From Gremmenia infestans (taxonomy: Eukaryota; Ascomycota; Leotiomycetes; Helotiales; Hamatocanthoscyphaceae): a DNA stretch of 64,000 nucleotides. Where the stretch lies: NCBI GenBank assembly GCA_032629725.1, contig JAFEVB010000036.1:248001-312000 (forward strand). The letters are read 5' to 3'. Of the stretch, positions 10,658-21,330 are shown in pieces. The notes beneath the pieces are model-generated. The model saw only the letters and a list, made by a program, of their open reading frames with translations, made no database searches and was not told where the DNA came from. Both the position numbers and the translations under genes were made by a program. Every line of letters starts with the position of its first letter. The first letter of the stretch is position 1.

Positions 10658-11807
10658 TCATGCAGAATGTGCAATGCTCTTCACGGCTGGAACAGCCTTC
10701 TCCAAAATATCCAGCACTTCTTTCCATACCTGCGCCTGCATCTTTTGACCTTCTGGACCCAAAACGTTATGTTGCACAGCGCTGTGCTTGATTAGTCTCA
10801 TCCATCATAAGGAAGTGAGGAAGACCTACTTCTTGTAATCTTTGTCAGACTGGTAGTGCGTGATATATTTCCCGTTATCCTCAGGCGGAGTCAATGCAGT
10901 GAGCACAAGTGATCGCGCTCCTCCTTCCGTTGTCTTTGACAGCAAAGTCATGTAGCCGTTGACGGCCATAGTCATGAGAAAGTTCGTCTGATATTCGCGA
11001 GCAAGATCGGATTTCACCATGCCTGCATGGTTAGCATTCTATCTTTATTCTTAGCAGGCTCATGGTACTTACCAGGACACAGGGGGTTGACAACAACCTC
11101 GGGACTACACCAACATCAGTACATCTCAAACTACCCGAAAAGAATTCTTACCCGCTCAACTTGGCAATTTCATTCACAACATACTGCTCCATCAGTTTAC
11201 TCACAGCATACATCTTTATCGTCACAAAATTCTCCTTCTGACTCCAAAACCCCAGCACATCTTCCTGCGGCCAGCCATCCGCCTTCCCAATCTTAATATC
11301 CCTATGGTTCCCACTCCCCACAAAACTCATATGCTTCTTTCCACCACCCAACTTCTTGAGCCACGGCAGAAGTTCCAGCGCTAGTAGACTGGTACTAAGA
11401 ACATGAACCTGAATACTCTCTTCCCACCCTTCTTGACTAAGCCTAAAGCTTGTAGGAAAGATACCTGCATTCAAAAGCACGACATCAAGTTCCTTGACCT
11501 CTGCTTTCACTCGTTCAGCAAATGCTAATGTCCCCGCGAAGCTAGACATGTCCAACTCCATGACTTTCACTACATCTTTGCCGACAGTATTCGTCGCGGT
11601 TTCGATTTCGGCTTTGGCTGCGAGGCCTTTGGTAGTTGTACGCGCTGTTATTATGACGGACGATGCGCCTAGATTGACGAAGTGTACTGTACTGGCAAGG
11701 CCGAGGCCCGATGAGGCGCCTGTTATTAGGATGTGTTGGCCTTTGAAGGAGCCGGGGGGTGGGAGGCTGGGGAGGGCGAATTTGTTGCGGTAGGCGGTAA
11801 TGAGCAT
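10658..11807 (-). CDS. Short-chain dehydrogenase/reductase
   Basis: This is a classical NAD(P)-dependent SDR with a Rossmann fold. Exons 11807-11152, 11104-11073, 11022-10830 and 10781-10658 give 334 residues. The cofactor motif TGASSGLG lies near residue 30, followed by NAG (LLNAGIF), the catalytic Tyr-Lys pair in YAVSKLMEQ, and NPLCPGMVKSDLA, which is assembled across the 32-bp second exon. The length and the LALELLPWLKKLGGG segment resemble retinol-dehydrogenase-like fungal SDRs. The substrate cannot be read from sequence. The start is ATG 11807: the frame upstream uses only a TTG and then hits a stop. An extra 5' exon is not excluded. Confidence 0.88.
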
Positions 11808-12338
11808 CTTGAAGAAGTTTTGCAATGACTTTTAGGTAGATGGGTAAGATATGTGGTAAAAAGTGATACAAGGTCAATTCCAAGGTGTTATATATAGGGT
11901 CTCCCAAAAGTATACCTTCGGAGACTTTCAAGGCTTCACTAGGGGCAATGTTCACCCGCGAAGTGGAATCTTGATTTGAAAGCATACCGGATCTTCATTT
12001 AATAGTGTCTTATCTCCTTACCTTGAAACTTGCTGCGGGAACGAATAAAATCCAATTGTATAGCGCTTGATCATTCCTTTCGTTGAATTGAAACAAATCT
12101 AGCTAATCCAAGCCCTTCAACTAGAACACTCAGCCTTGCCCCACACACAGCCTCGCCGTAAATGCGGTGCGGTCCCGACTCCGCATCGCAGAATTATTAT
12201 TATTGACTTCAAGCTCCTACTCCCCCCTCTTCGACCGTATACCACCAAGCACCACCAACAACTTGTCGCAAACATCCACCCCAAAGCCCATTGAATTGCC
12301 AGTGCTGTTCTGGCCGAAACGAAACGAAACTCAACGAA
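11808..12338. other. Divergent promoter region, SDR and RRP42
   Basis: This 531-bp spacer feeds two divergent genes. A minus-strand frame at 11985-11542 overlaps the SDR gene in another frame and is judged a shadow. A pyrimidine/CCA-rich leader lies just before RRP42. Confidence 0.55.
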
Positions 12339-13465
12339 ATGGCGCCGTCGGCTTCAACGCAACAAATCCTCCTCTCCCCCGCCGAGCTCTCCTACCTGCA
12401 CACCTCCCTGTCCCTCCACCCCCCCATTCGCCCCGACGGCCGCAGCGCGACAGATTTCCGGCCGCTGCACGCTGAGACGGAGCTCCTGCCGGGGACGTAC
12501 GGAAGCGCGCGGATATGCTTTGCTGATGGGACGGAGGCTGTCGTGGGGATTAAGGCCGAGGTGGAGAAATCGGTCCCTAGTTATGCTGGGGGGAGTGGAG
12601 GGGATGAGGAGAAGGGACGGAATGAGTGGGTGGAGATTAGTGTGGAGATTCCGGGCATGAGGGATGATGATAGCATGCCTGTGTTTTTGGCGGCTATGCT
12701 GAGTGAGAGTCTGCTGGCTGATGGCGCGTTTACGGCGAGGTTGTGGATTAATAGTAGGTTTCATTGGAAGTTATATCTTGATGTACGTGCTCTGTCTTCT
12801 CTTCGCTTCTTCTTTACAACGAAAGCCCTTTCTAACGCGGCGTCGTTTAGATTCTGCTCCTTTCGCAACCGCTCTCTTACCCACTACCGTTGTTGTCTTT
12901 AACGACACATCTGGCGTTACTATCTACCCGATTACCAAAGTTAAAGTCGGAGCGAGATGAGGATCCCTTATTCGACGATGACTGGGATGCAGCTGTGCAT
13001 CTGTATCCAGCCGGCTCGGCGAAACCAGCTGTTACGCTGCTTGTTATGGCTGTAAAGGACAATATCATTTTCGATCCGTCAAAAGAAGAGCTTTCTGTTG
13101 CCGAAGTTGTACTTGCGGTTTCAATTGCTTCGCACTCTGCGTCTGCTGAAAGTGGGGCAATGGAGGTGGATTCTGGAGCTGGGAGACAGTTGAGGCTGCT
13201 GGCTGTAAGGACGATTGATCCCCCTAGCCGGCTGACGCATCCGGGTGTGCCTAATAGCTTGAATACGGCGACGGGGGGAACTGCGGCGGCTAGCCTTGAG
13301 CAAGAGAATAGTAAGAGGGAGGGCCTGCACGAAGAGGGGGTGTGGCAGCCACCGAGGGGAGGAGCAAAGAGGAAGTTAATTGCTGGGATGATTGCTAGGG
13401 TACTGGAAAAGGGAGGTGTAGGCGAGGAGGTTCTGGATGGTTTGGATGCTGTGGAGTTGGGTTAG
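12339..13465 (+). CDS. rrp42: Exosome core subunit Rrp42 (RNase PH-like)
   Basis: Rrp42 is one of six catalytically inactive RNase PH-fold subunits of the exosome ring, which degrades and trims RNA in nucleus and cytoplasm. Exons 12339-12782 and 12851-13465 give 352 residues, with a 68-bp intron. Supporting signatures are LSPAELSYLHTSLSLHP, IRPDGRSATDFRPL, GSARICFADGTEAVV with VGIKAEVE, and RFHWKLYLDILLLSQPLSYP across the splice. LFDDDWDAAVHLYP comes later in exon 2. It is longer than the yeast protein, with extra Gly/Ser-rich segments near residues 90 and 265. The ATG at 12339 starts the RNase PH fold at the expected distance. Confidence 0.92.
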
Positions 13466-13559
13466 ACTTCTTGTTTGGTTTATAAGTACAAGTGATATTT
13501 ACAATGGATGATACCCACCCCACAGCTCGTCTCATCATCATTATAGTAGGATTTTTAAA

Positions 13560-14419
13560 TCACCAGATCCCAAACCACTTCTTCACAGGCCGTCTTTCGC
13601 TCCTCTCTGGCTGCTGTTGCTCTTGCTGCACATCCCCCTCAGCAATAGGCGACGCATCATCCACCCCAACCTCTGCCTTCTTCCCATCTCCGATTCTCAT
13701 CCCACTCCCCAAAACCTCATCATCGCTCTTCGCCGTCCAGCCCCCAAAGCCCTGCTGCTTATCCATTCCATGCGCCTTTCTATACGCATCCCTCTTAGCA
13801 ACATCTTCTACACGAGCTTTCCTGCGCTCAATCGTCTCCTGGGTGGTGTAATCACTGGTGAGTTTCAGAACTTCGAAAAACGTGCGCGTGTAGGCGATGG
13901 GATGGAGGAAGAATTGCGAGCCGGCCGGTAGCATGTGTGCAAAGGGGGAGTTGCGTTGGAAGTTTGTGAACCAGACTGTAAAGGCTAGGGTTGAGAGCGT
14001 GCCCTTTTATTCAGCGAATCAGTAAAATGTTCTCCTATCCACATATCGGAATTATCTAAGTGGGTACATACAAGAGTAATATACAAATGTATACTCTTAT
14101 TGTGCAAAAACCAATGCATAAACGTCCCCTGCGGTGGCATCATCTTTGGATACTGTTTACTCTTCATGACAGCCTCCTCCTCCTCGCTCAGATTACGACC
14201 TGGGTATTGTCTCGGTGCCGTCCATTTCCTAGCAGGGTGACTAGGCGGGTTGAACTTTGCTGGTTTCTCGAGCAGTATTTGCTCAGGAGCTTTCTTTGCT
14301 GGTTTGCCTTTCGCTGCTTTGGATGCATGCCGGATTGTCTGGAAGGTGGCAGAGGATTTGCTCCAGATGAGACCCCGCTGCGGAAGCAGAAAACGGGGAA
14401 TTGAGGTGGTGGGAGGCAT
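13560..14419 (-). CDS. Unknown mitochondrial membrane protein
   Basis: Exons 14419-14072 and 14003-13560 give 263 residues. The N-terminus (MPPTTSIPRFLLPQRG, then ATFQTIRHASKAAKG) looks like a mitochondrial targeting sequence. It is basic, lacks acidic residues and has an RHAS site typical of processing. A Lys/Pro-rich segment follows, then PRQYPGRNLSEEEEAVMKSK and MMPPQGTFMHWFLHNKS. One likely membrane span (about residues 108-128) is created across the splice (HLYITL + GTLSTLAFTVWF). The C-terminal half is charged and ends RRPVKKWFGIW. I do not recognise a family. It lies divergent to cytochrome c, which fits a mitochondrial role but proves nothing. Confidence 0.75.
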
Positions 14420-14833
14420 GATCGCGTTCCTTTCAAAACGCTCCTATCGAACCACCAAGTGAAGCTTGCGATGGTCGTCCAAAATGTTTATACGGCGACC
14501 GGTAAATGTCGGAGGTGTTCGCACGAGGTCATGCTTCTTCCGCTTCTTCCAGAAAAAATTGTACCGGGTACAGTTCCGGGTTTCACCGAGAAGTGGCGCT
14601 TTCCACCAATCAGCATCGTTGGATTGCTCAGGCGGGTCCTCTATAGTGTGGCTGGTGTTGGACTCTCCGTGTCATCTCGTCCAAGTCTTAATAAAAGTTT
14701 CTTGGTCTTCTTTTTTGATCCTCCTTCTTTCCTCCATCATACCTAATAAAATAACAACACATCGCCTCCACCCGTTTCAAAGTCAAGAACAACTTCACAT
14801 TCTTTCGACTCTACATTTCTACAATTAGACAAG
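14420..14833. other. Divergent promoter shared by an unknown mitochondrial gene and cytochrome c
   Basis: This 414-bp spacer lies between two divergent starts. It contains a pyrimidine-rich leader just before the cytochrome c ATG. Short frames here are not supported. Confidence 0.55.
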
Positions 14834-15757
14834 ATGCCTTTCAAGGACGGTATGTACTTCTCTGCCTTCATTTTCTACTTCCGGCTTTGATAAAGGTCAC
14901 GTCACTTGGATATGCGATTTGCCATTGAGCCTCACCACGTCCGAACTGGACTGCGAGATTTGGATCATGGAATAAATGAGAGACGGCGAATCTGATGATG
15001 GTGTCTGCTTGGGGTTGAGGAGACGTTGTCACCGCCGGCTGCGTGGGCACTGTCGCCACCTCAGCTCTGCCGACCAGCTATGCTGTGATAGCATCAGCAC
15101 TGCATCCCACGATCTCTCCTCTAGCATACACCATCTCCTACCTCTCCAGACCCAGATATTCAAATGACAGGCCTCCCTGAGCCCTCCCCGTCACTGCCGC
15201 CCCCTTGCGCCGGCAGTCCGGACTTGTTATTCATCAACCTGCATTTCCCTAATAGACCTTTACTGACATATCCCGCGGATAGGAGACGCAAAGAAGGGTG
15301 CCAACCTCTTCAAGACCCGCTGCGCACAATGCCACACCCTGGGTGAGGGCGAGGGAAACAAGATCGGTCCCAACTTGCACGGGCTGTTCGGCCGTCACAC
15401 TGGTCAAGTCGAGGGCTTCTCCTACACAGATGCCAACAAGGCGAAGGGTATTGAATGGAACAACGACACATTGGTAAGTCCAAAATCTCATGCCGAAATT
15501 TCTAGGCATCGAAGGCAACCTTGGTTACAAGATGGTAAAGGCTATGAGAAGAAATATAAACTGACATGTGTGACTTCTTAGTTCGAGTACCTCGAGAACC
15601 CCAAAAAGTATATCCCAGGAACGAAGATGGCATTCGGTGGACTTAAGAAGGAGAAGGACAGGAACGATTTGATCACGTACGCTCCCCTATCTTCTTCACT
15701 CCCCAGAGATCTCTTACTGACAATTCGAACAGCTTCCTTGCCCAGGAGACCAAATAG
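14834..15757 (+). CDS. cyc1: Cytochrome c
   Basis: This is the soluble electron carrier of the mitochondrial intermembrane space, moving electrons from complex III to complex IV. Exons 14834-14849, 15283-15473, 15582-15676 and 15733-15757 give 108 residues. The haem-binding CAQCH and the following TLGEGEGNKIGPNLHG are present. GFSYTDANKAKGIEW comes next, then ENPKKYIPGTKMAFGGLKK with the axial Met. The first exon encodes only MPFKD plus one base; its intron is 433 bp, far longer than any other intron I place in the window. The start is fixed by family length (G-D-A-K-K follows at once). Confidence 0.96.
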
Positions 15758-16620
15758 ATAATTCAACCCTTGGCATGTATTTATAATTAGCAAGCAAGCA
15801 TAAACGGGCATGCGGGCGGGCGCTATTTGTACTCTAGGATAGATAGACAGACAGACGGGTGGGTGTCGGAAAGGCACCGTGTGATCAATACCAGAACTCA
15901 AGACTTTCTCCTCTTCTAATATTTATGTTTCCAATATTTGACGGCAATTCATGCAAGTTGGGATATGTATAATTCAGATCTGAGAATACGAGACAAGGCA
16001 TTATGATCCGAGATTATCAGTAAATATTCTCCACATCAAACGTCTTCAAGACTATTCTTATGTTGATCTTTTCAAGTGATAGATGGCCTGGATTGACTCT
16101 ACTTTTGCAAGCGACGATGCCCCTGAGACATCACACATACCGTCTATCCCATACACCCCTCTCCTAGTAAACGCCTGCCTGTACTTTCCACCTATCTCAA
16201 TACTTGAAACCATCAGCAGTAAGTACAACATCAAAATCCAACTACTCAACCGCCTCCTCCAGCTTTTCATACTCACCATCACTATCACCACCAAGCCCAA
16301 TCCTTTTCATCACAATTCCCAGCCGCACCTTAGCTCGTCAACTCTCAAAACGCCTTCCTTCTTTCAAACACCCTACTATAGAATCCCTCGCACCCACTAC
16401 CATAGTCGTACATCCACCCATTACAGCTTCTAATCGTCAAGATATAATGAATATCCTACTTCGAGTAGATAGATGCACCGATTAAGATGTATTGTATTGT
16501 ATCTGACGAGAACAGACATTCCTTGCGTATCCCCAATCCGCGCGTTTGCGTTTGCGTTTGTTCGAAAAGCAGCATGATTGATGACTTACTTCACATACTA
16601 TACCCAAGGTGGAAACTGCA

Positions 16621-16645
16621 CTGTACTGTACTGTACTGTACTGTA
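16621..16645. repeat. (CTGTA)5 tandem repeat
   Basis: Five perfect copies of the pentamer CTGTA follow a CTGCA variant. The unit overlaps the TACTGTA motif found dispersed elsewhere in the window. Confidence 0.95.
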
Positions 16646-16660
16646 TCATGTAGTACATAT

Positions 16661-16685
16661 ATGTATGTATGTATGTATGTATGTA
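16661..16685. repeat. (ATGT)n microsatellite
   Basis: About six ATGT units start 15 bp after the CTGTA repeat and end in a TATATAT stretch. Confidence 0.95.
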
Positions 16686-17177
16686 TATATCATGGTATAC
16701 AATAATTCCTTTTCCAATACAATACAACCTCGCATGCTCCTTTCTTGCCACAGGTTCTTTCCTTCCTTCCTTCCCAACCCCTTCTATAACCATCATTCAA
16801 TCTATCCGCTATGCTATGTCATGTCATGTCATTCCCATCTCGCTGCTACAGTAAATACAGCACGCCAGGAACTCGAGCCGAGCACTGGTCATACATACAG
16901 TACCTAGGTATCTAGGATATCTAGCAGCAGGCTTTCACTTCTAAATCAAAGAGAGAGCGCGAGATCAATAGAATGGTGAGTGGGAAGTGTACTGTAACTC
17001 AGTCAGTCACTACTGTACCAACAAATAAATGCTGGAAACAAGCAAGGAAGCAAGGAAGGAAAGAAAGAAAGAGCAAAGGAAGGAAAACAGGTCCGCGTGT
17101 TAATCAACAAGGACACGAAAGAATGATGTTCGCGTAAATGTAGTAGTTAATGCTTATATTGTCACGGAAATTGATAT

Positions 17178-19757
17178 CTACAATCCTCTCTCCTGTAGTC
17201 TCTGATACTTCCTAATATCCTTGACGCTAGCCTTAACAGTACTCAACGCAACTTCCCAATCCTCTCTTATAATTCTTAGTTCAGCAGCTGGTTGTCTAAC
17301 AGGATTCCTCATGTTTCTCTCGAGTGCCTCTATGGCCGCCGCGTGGTGCAGACTGCCCAGGTCAGCCCCCGAGTAGCCAGTGCAGCGCACATCGCGTGCA
17401 ACACCTTCCAGATCATCCACCTCATCACTCGTAGCATCCTGAAGGAGCTTTCTGTACAGCGTTTTCAGGATTTCCACACGCTCATCAGGAGTAGGAAGGC
17501 CTATGAAGATCGAGGTGCCGAGACGGCCTGGGCGCAGCATCGCCTGATCGATGATATCTGGACGGTTCGTGGCGGCGATGACATAGATGCCGGTTCTGCT
17601 GGACATGCCGTCGAGTTCAGTGAGGAGGGTGTTGACAACCTTGCTGCTGGCCTCACTCAGTGAATCGTCCCTCTTTGGTACCAGAGCGTCGAGCTCGTCG
17701 AAAAATAAGATGCATGGTACGGAAGATCTGGCTCTTTCGAACACCTGCCTAACGGCACGCTCTGATTCACCCACGTACTTGTTGAGGAGCTCAGGACCTG
17801 CAATGTGTCAGTGTTGCCTGATCGATATTTTGGAGTTTTAGGGTGACATTTAAACGCGGATCAAGGGCTCGGAAAGTTGCATACCTTTGATAGAGATGAA
17901 GTTCGCTTTGGACTCATTAGCTACTGCCTTTGCTAGCAGCGTTTTCCCGCATCCAGGAGGCCCCCATAGCAAAACCCCAGCAGGAGCTGTAACGCCTAGA
18001 CGAGCGAACGGTTTGGCGTCCTTGATAGGCTCTACAATTGCCATCTGCAGCTGTTTTCTGACCTCATGCATAGCACCGATATGTGCCCACGTGGTGTCAG
18101 GAATAGTGGCAAATCCCTCACGTTTTGCAGACGGTTGGACCTTAGGAAGAGCGGTTAAGAAATCTTGATATGTGATAGGAACGTCTTCATCAGAGGGAAA
18201 GTCTCCCGCATGAGCAACGAGAGATCTTGTGATGAGAATAGCAGGTTGGGTAGCTTGAACGTCGATATCCATGCCGTTCTCTAAAACTGCACGTTGCTTG
18301 ATTATGGCCATCGTGCGCTTCATAGCTTCGGTGCCGGCGACCGACACAACATCGTTCAAGTCTGCTCCGACGAATCCAGGGGTGAGTTTTGCTAGAGCTC
18401 TGTAGTCAAAGTCCTCGGGTAACTCAAGCTTCTTTGTAAGAGCTTGTAATATCTTCTCGCGAGCTTGCTCATTAGGAACGCCTAGATTGATTTCCTTATT
18501 GAATCTGCCGGCTCGACGAAGAGCTGGATCTAAGCTATCAGGTCGGTTCGTAGCAGCGATGATAATGACTGGCTTTCCCCCAGTCTTCTCCAATGCCATA
18601 TCATCCATACAGGTGAGCATTTGTGCCACTATTCGCTTCTCCATTTCTCTTTGAGCACTTTCTCGTTTGCCCATTATGACATCTATCTCATCAATGAAGA
18701 CGAGACAAGGGGCCAGCTTTTTGGCTTCCTCAAAAACTTCTCGGATCTTCTTTTCGGATTCTCCGGACATTCCAGCAACCAAGGAAGGTGCTGATAAAGG
18801 TATGTATGAAACGCCTATTTCTGCAGCGAAAGCATGAGCTATCATAGTCTTCCCACAACCAGGAGGACCATGAAGCAACACTCCTCGAGGAGGGTCTATA
18901 CCCCTTCGGAGGTATAATTTTGGATAACACCTATAATCAAGATCGTAGAGTCAGTATTGCCTGATGTGATAATTTTGGGGGATGGAACAATCTTTCCGGG
19001 GCGAGGAAATCTTTCGCGTAGACACTTGTCCGAACAGGGGAACCTTGTACGAGAAGATATCTTACATAGGCATAGCAACAGCTTCATTCAAGGCCAGAAT
19101 AACATCATCTACGCCGCCAAGGTCTTCCAAAGCAACACCGGTTGGTGGTTTCCGATCAAGTTCCTTCACTGGCCCTCGGTCGCCCTTTCGACGTTTTGGT
19201 TTAGGCTCTCCAGTTGCGTTTCGGTCTGCTTTGGCTGGGGAATTCATAATTTCGCTATTTGGCATGGTATGGATAGGGTCAGTCGGGGTGGATTCCATTG
19301 GACTGTTTTCTCTGGGGGTGGTTGCTGAAGTCGGGTTTGCCCACATTCTGACAATGCTTCTATTCATAATATTGTGGTCCTATGTAGAAGAAGCACACGT
19401 CGTTAGCCTGGACATTCTAAACAGCAATTACACCCGAAATTTATGGTCCACTCTAACCTTTACTGGAGGCGGTACTGTATCGTCGATACCTTCGAAATCG
19501 CCCTCTAAGGAATCAGCATCGTCTAGCTCTTCACTCTTAAGAACGTCAAGGACGCGCTCGATACAGCTTTCAAGTAACTTCTTGGGCCGCCGCTTCAGAC
19601 TTGAGTTTGAATGCTTGATCCAATCGTAAACGGTCGAGACTGTTAGCTTATTCGCCGAAGCGTATTGCTGGTCATCGGCGAGCTTCCGAACTATCTGATA
19701 TATCTCCTTATCTAAAGCCTGGCTAAGGGTTGGCCTTTGGGTGGTTCGCGGGACCAT
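17178..19757 (-). CDS. rix7: Rix7/NVL AAA ATPase, 60S ribosome assembly
   Basis: Rix7 is a hexameric double-AAA ATPase that remodels pre-60S particles in the nucleus. Exons 19757-19458, 19379-19066, 18930-17885 and 17797-17178 give 759 residues. An N-terminal helical domain (MVPRTTQRPTLSQALDKEIY) precedes a Lys/Arg patch (KPKRRKGDRG), a likely nuclear signal. The first AAA module has Walker A GPPGCGKT (226-233), Walker B VFIDEIDVI and NRPDSLDPALRRAGRF. The second has GPPGCGKT (about 528-535), LFFDELDALVPKR and NRPDIIDQAMLRPGRL. Both Walker B glutamates are kept, so both sites should be active. The splice after AMPM recreates the expected join into the ATPase module. Confidence 0.95.
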
Positions 19758-20085
19758 GATTTTGTTGGAGTATAAGTCGTAGAAGAATGTATCCCTGGGA
19801 GTTGTATGATTGACCGGCGGGGGTAGGTTCGACCTCGAAATACTGTACTATGGGATCGTACTTTTTTTCTCTCGGGCACCAATCATCATCGGTGTCGGCG
19901 ATTGAGGTTTGAAGATTCCGCAGCGGTTCTTATCGATTACGATCTTGCACATGAGCATCGGTATCGCATCGCATCTTATCTGCACCTCACATGCCTGCAA
20001 GCCTCACTCATGACGACTTCAAATAGCACAACCCCCCCGACAGTAACATCATGCCATAAACCATAGCAGATATCTAGTAACGACA
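19758..20085. other. Divergent promoter between RIX7 and VPS20
   Basis: This 328-bp spacer includes one TACTGTA motif near 19846. A GC-rich stretch and no open frame of interest are seen. Confidence 0.5.
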
Positions 20086-20802
20086 ATGGGGAACTCGCCA
20101 AGTAGTCACAAAATATCTGCCCAGGATAAGTAAGATTCCCCCTCCGCGAGTCATCCCTCAATTGCTAACCCAAGCAGGGCCATCCTGGACATGAAGAACC
20201 AGCGCGACAGGCTACACCAATACCAGCGGCGCATCACCGTGCTCACCGATCGCGAGAAATCCATAGCGAAGGAGATGCTGGCAAAGGGGAACAAAGATAA
20301 AGCACTGTTAGCATTACGGCGGAAGAAGTACCAAGAGTCCCTGCTGGCGAAGACGGATGCGCAGCTGGAACAGCTGGAGAAGCTGACCAGCAGTGTGGAG
20401 TTTGCGCTGGTGCAGAAGGATGTGGTGTTCGGTTTACAGCAGGGCACGAATGTGCTCAAGGAGATACATAAGGAAATGGGTGGATTGGAGCATGTGGAGA
20501 AGTTGATGGGCGATACGGCGGAGGCCGTTGCGTATCAGCAGGTCAGTAACTTGGGATTGGTATATGGTATCTGGCTAATGCTTGTACAGGAGGTGAGTGA
20601 TATGCTGGGAGGTCAAATATCGAATCAGGACGAAGATGAGGTTGAGGATGAGCTTGAGGCTCTCGAAGCAGAAGTTACCGGAGTACCACTTCCCGCGGTC
20701 CCTACGACTGAGCTACCTAGTGAAGCCAAGAAGCAGAAAGAAATAGCGAGGCGACGAGAAAGGGAACGGGAGAGGGAAGAGCGTACAGCTATGTTTGCAT
20801 GA
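20086..20802 (+). CDS. vps20: Vps20/CHMP6, ESCRT-III subunit
   Basis: Vps20 starts ESCRT-III assembly at endosomes by linking ESCRT-II to Snf7 filaments. Exons 20086-20129, 20178-20541 and 20590-20802 give 206 residues. The first exon begins MGNSPSSHKISAQDK, with Gly2 as a likely N-myristoylation site, as known for Vps20. The core helices KAILDMKNQRDRLHQYQRR and LRRKKYQESLLAKTDAQLEQ are typical of Snf7-family proteins. The acidic helix DEDEVEDELEALEAEV and a charged C-terminus follow. The second intron (20542-20589) uses donor GTCAGT and would read through without a stop, so its retention could give a slightly longer protein. Confidence 0.93.
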
Positions 20803-21330
20803 GAGAAACTTTGTTGCATTGGCAGGCGTTATGAGCATTTAGATGAGTAAATACCCAAGATTTTGAAAATCTAAGACGATTGGAGTTCCTGGAGCAGCAT
20901 GCTGAGGGAATTGTATATATTTGGGGAGCCTCGCTTCCACCCATAGGTAGGCTATGATACAGAGAGATACAGCTTAATGCCAGACATCTTTTTGTGCGGC
21001 TATCCGAATTGATATGAATGACGAATCTTTTCCATTTCCATAATTCATAAAGCGTCGATTGGGGTATTCGCCAAAATTAACAATATTGTTGTCCCCGAAT
21101 GCACAATTCCGAAACTCCACGCTCGACAAATTACCACCGATGCAATGTAGAGAAACTTCCTCCAAAATAACCAAACAGTAATACAATCATAATGTAAATA
21201 TGGCGACACTCCAAGCGCCAAAATTCCTCCAAATGCAACCTTCACTGACGGCGCCCTCCCCCACACAACACGTGATATCACTGCTGTTTCATTCGGGGTT
21301 CGATATATGTTTGAGAGCCTTAAAGTTCTC
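20803..21330. other. Convergent spacer between VPS20 and the DUF2293 gene
   Basis: This 528-bp stretch holds two 3' ends. No coding sequence or repeat stands out. Confidence 0.5.

Larger units (their letters stand above)
15758..17177. other. Long convergent spacer with tandem repeats
   Basis: This 1.42-kb stretch separates cytochrome c from RIX7, whose 3' ends face each other. It has (CTGTA)5 at 16621-16645, (ATGT)n at 16661-16685, TTCC/GGAA runs near 16760 and 17040-17090, and several TACTGTA motifs. A possible two-exon small protein at 16083-16485 is listed as a finding, not as a gene. Confidence 0.6.

Noticed and set aside
11542..11985. Minus-strand open frame overlapping the SDR start, beginning MLSNQDST
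   Set aside because: It overlaps the SDR exon in another frame without motifs. It might be a 5' leader read by chance.
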